Assembly (NCBI GenBank): GCA_963847145.1
Contig: CAWJYN010000007.1
Span: 186,001-250,000 of the forward strand
Reading direction: 5' to 3'
Length of the DNA stretch: 64,000 nt
Origin: JABFRJ01 sp963847145
Lineage (GTDB): Bacteria; Pseudomonadota; Alphaproteobacteria; Rhizobiales; Hyphomicrobiaceae
Shown here: positions 62,248 through 64,000 of the stretch, one piece after another
How positions within the stretch are numbered: the first letter of the stretch is position 1
Layout: each line of letters opens with the position of its first letter
Notes under the pieces: model-generated
What the model saw: only the letters and a program-made list of their open reading frames with translations
What the model was told of the DNA's origin: nothing
The model's database searches: none
Translations under genes and position numbers: made by a program

Positions 62248-62904
62248 ATGGCCATGGGCGTTTTCAATCTACTGTTCACGACCAAAGGCCGGCTGGCCCG
62301 GGCGCCTTTCTGGCTCGCGCACATCGTTTTCACGGTGGGTTGGTTGTTTGTGGTTTTCGGCCTGCTGGCCGCTGTCAGCGAAAGCCACGGCCGGGGTGAG
62401 AGCAGCGTCTTACCAAGCCTGGGCAACCAGCCGCCCGGCCTGTTGATTATGATGTTTCTACTTAGCTACATGTCGCTGTGCGTCTCGGCCAAACGCCTCC
62501 ATGACCGCGACAAGTCGGCGTGGTGGATGCTGGCCTTCCAAGGGCCGACGATGGTGTTGTGGGTCGGGCAGCCGCTGCTCAGCCCGCCCGTGATCGTGCT
62601 GCTGTACGTTGCAGTCTGGATCGGCGCAGTGTGGTTTCTGATTGAACTCGGGTTTTGCCGGGGCACCGATGGTCCGAACCGTTTCGATCATCACGGCGCG
62701 GGCTCGCCGTCGGGCTCCGACGGTGGGCCATCGTGGGCTGACAAAATACAGTTTCCAGAGGCACAGCCAAGCAATCCCGCCGCGCCACGCATTCCGGTGG
62801 CCAAGCTGCCGGTAACGCCGCCACCGCAGCTGGCGAGAGCAGTGCAGCCGCGTGGCCCCGCCAAGCCCATTGGCTTTGGCCGCCGTGGCTTGAAGCCGGT
62901 GTAA
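62248..62904 (+). CDS. DUF805 membrane protein
   Basis: 218 residues. DUF805 domain at 1-140, with FNLLFTTKGRLARAPFWLAHI at the start, four hydrophobic helices, and SLCVSAKRLHDRDKSAWWML (the family's most conserved motif). The C-terminal 70 residues are a hydrophilic Pro/Ala-rich cytoplasmic tail not typical for the family core. Function unknown, inner membrane. Confidence 0.85.
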   Translation: MAMGVFNLLFTTKGRLARAPFWLAHIVFTVGWLFVVFGLLAAVSESHGRGESSVLPSLGNQPPGLLIMMFLLSYMSLCVSAKRLHDRDKSAWWMLAFQGPTMVLWVGQPLLSPPVIVLLYVAVWIGAVWFLIELGFCRGTDGPNRFDHHGAGSPSGSDGGPSWADKIQFPEAQPSNPAAPRIPVAKLPVTPPPQLARAVQPRGPAKPIGFGRRGLKPV

Positions 62905-63170
62905 GTGTCGAGTTCCTTGAATGTTCCTGTGTGGGAGCCCTCTTTGGAGCTTTTGGATGAGTGGGTGCGAGACTCGGCACTCCGTATGCCTCTGGGACGC
63001 GCTAGGAAGGCCGTGCAGGGCCATCGCCAGGCCGGTGGCTAGGAGGGTAGCCAAAAATAGCCAAGGCCCTTCAGTGGTCAAATTTAGCGCGGGAAATGGA
63101 TTAACTGAGATCGCCGAAAATTTAACCAAATCAGATGGTTAAGAGCTTCAGCCCAGCATGAGGCTTGTGG

Positions 63171-64000
63171 CTAGTCGCGAAATTTTGCCGGCCGTTTTTG
63201 TTTCACGGCGGCAAAGGCTTCCATCAGGTCTTCGGACACCAGCAATCCGGCGTTCCAGATGGCCATCATCTCCAGGCTGTCGCGGACGGTATGATCGCGG
63301 GTGTATTTGATCATTTCCTTGGTGCCGCGCATGGCGAGCGGCGACTTCGAGGCGATCTGCCGGGCAAGACCGCGGACGCCTTCGATCATCGCCTCGCGGG
63401 TGGGGAAACAGCGATTGACCAGCCCGATCTCTTTGGCTTCGGCGCCGTCGATGGGCCGGCCGGTGTAGGCCATCTCGCGGGCCATGCCGTCGCCGATGAT
63501 TTTGGGGAGCCGCTGCAAGGTGCCGACATCGGCGACCAGACCGAGATCGATTTCCTTGACGATAAAGCGTGCGTCGGCGGTGCAGTAGCGCATGTCGGCG
63601 GCGGTCACGAGATCGACGCCGCCACCGACGCAGGCGCCGTGGATGGCGGCCAGTACGGGCTTGCGGCACTGTTCCAGTGACGAGATCACGTCTTGCAGAT
63701 CGAGCACCTGGAGCCGGAGATGTTCGCGTGTGCGGCCGGGGCAGGTGTCGGTGCGTTCCAGTGCGCCGATGTCCATCAGCATTTCGAGGTCGATGCCGGC
63801 GGTGAAGTTCTTGCCGGCGCCGGTCAGCATGACGACGCGGGCTGCGGGCAGCTTGTCGAGATAGTGGAAGGTTGCCCGCAGATCGTGCCACATGGCGCGG
63901 TTCATGGCGTTGGACTTGTCGGGGCGTGCCAGCTCGACCTCTGCGACGCCATCGGTGATCGTCAACGTCAGTGCTGTCAGGTGAGGCGCCGCGAGTTCGT
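63171..64000 (-). CDS. Enoyl-CoA hydratase/isomerase family protein, N-terminus at window edge
   Basis: Crotonase fold acting on acyl-CoA in fatty acid or related catabolism. Visible from the right edge (AAPHLTALTLTITDGVAEVELARPDKSNAMN): the frame has no stop up to the window end and no ATG within it; a TTG at 63965 is a possible but less likely start. Oxyanion and catalytic stretches: LTGAGKNFTAGIDLEMLM, IHGACVGGGVDLVTAADMRYCTADARFIVKEIDLGLVADVG. Asp/Glu positions suggest an isomerase-type active site (delta-3,5/delta-2,4-dienoyl-CoA). Ends 30 bases after a run with no neighbouring gene. Confidence 0.88.
   Translation of the reverse strand, partial: ELAAPHLTALTLTITDGVAEVELARPDKSNAMNRAMWHDLRATFHYLDKLPAARVVMLTGAGKNFTAGIDLEMLMDIGALERTDTCPGRTREHLRLQVLDLQDVISSLEQCRKPVLAAIHGACVGGGVDLVTAADMRYCTADARFIVKEIDLGLVADVGTLQRLPKIIGDGMAREMAYTGRPIDGAEAKEIGLVNRCFPTREAMIEGVRGLARQIASKSPLAMRGTKEMIKYTRDHTVRDSLEMMAIWNAGLLVSEDLMEAFAAVKQKRPAKFRD

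Overview
The window reads as chromosomal DNA of a GC-rich alphaproteobacterium, most likely of the order Rhizobiales/Hyphomicrobiales. The evidence is the gene complement: a Calvin-type class II aldolase, a two-domain cold-shock protein, a GLG1-type Cys-rich exported peptide, a DacF-SPOR fusion, phasin next to clpS-clpA, and purM divergent from a DUF2066 gene. A REP-like palindrome beside ispE is of a type I associate with Bradyrhizobium and Rhodopseudomonas. This placement is inference, because no rRNA or tRNA gene was seen. Gene density is high on both strands, and translational coupling by 1-4 base overlaps is frequent.

Region by region. 1-6.0 kb: an aldo/keto reductase (cut by the left edge) coupled to an ADP-forming acyl-CoA synthetase, an exported M15-type peptidase, and the coupled pair degP-ispE. 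6.0-8.5 kb: sparse DNA with one PH-domain-like membrane protein between diverged repeat copies and REP-like palindromes. 8.5-16.4 kb: gpt, an AbrB/Doc toxin-antitoxin (TA) pair, a fatty acid desaturase, a TPR lipoprotein, a self-sufficient CYP102-like P450, and a CcdAB pair. 17-29 kb: fructose-bisphosphate aldolase, a GGCT-like protein, clpB (with a sigma-32-like promoter), dnaB, exported hypotheticals, queG coupled to an epimerase, DUF192, and a double cold-shock gene. 29-36 kb: glyoxalase I coupled to a BaiN-like flavoprotein, and an RND efflux pair. 36-43 kb: two murein enzymes (YkuD transpeptidase, DacF-SPOR), phasin with a palindromic promoter region, and clpS-clpA. 43-52 kb: a cNMP-patatin fusion, gap, DUF433/DUF5615, an orphan Phd, a frameshifted ettA, HigBA, an SDR, a DsbA-type isomerase and a YeeE/YedE transporter. 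52-64 kb: an exported SMI1/KNR4-ankyrin lipoprotein, a DUF547 protein, a two-gene type I exporter, purM, DUF2066, DUF805, and an enoyl-CoA hydratase that runs off the right edge.

Main themes are protein quality control (DegP, ClpB, ClpS-ClpA), cell-envelope remodelling, central metabolism, and an unusual number of small toxin-antitoxin loci (four pairs plus an orphan antitoxin). The most surprising observations are three +1 insertions in an otherwise well-conserved ettA located between TA loci, and an exported lipoprotein combining a SUKH-type domain with ankyrin repeats beside a type I secretion pair that has no visible substrate. No CRISPR array, transposase or prophage was found, and I could not identify a clearly new multi-gene system.
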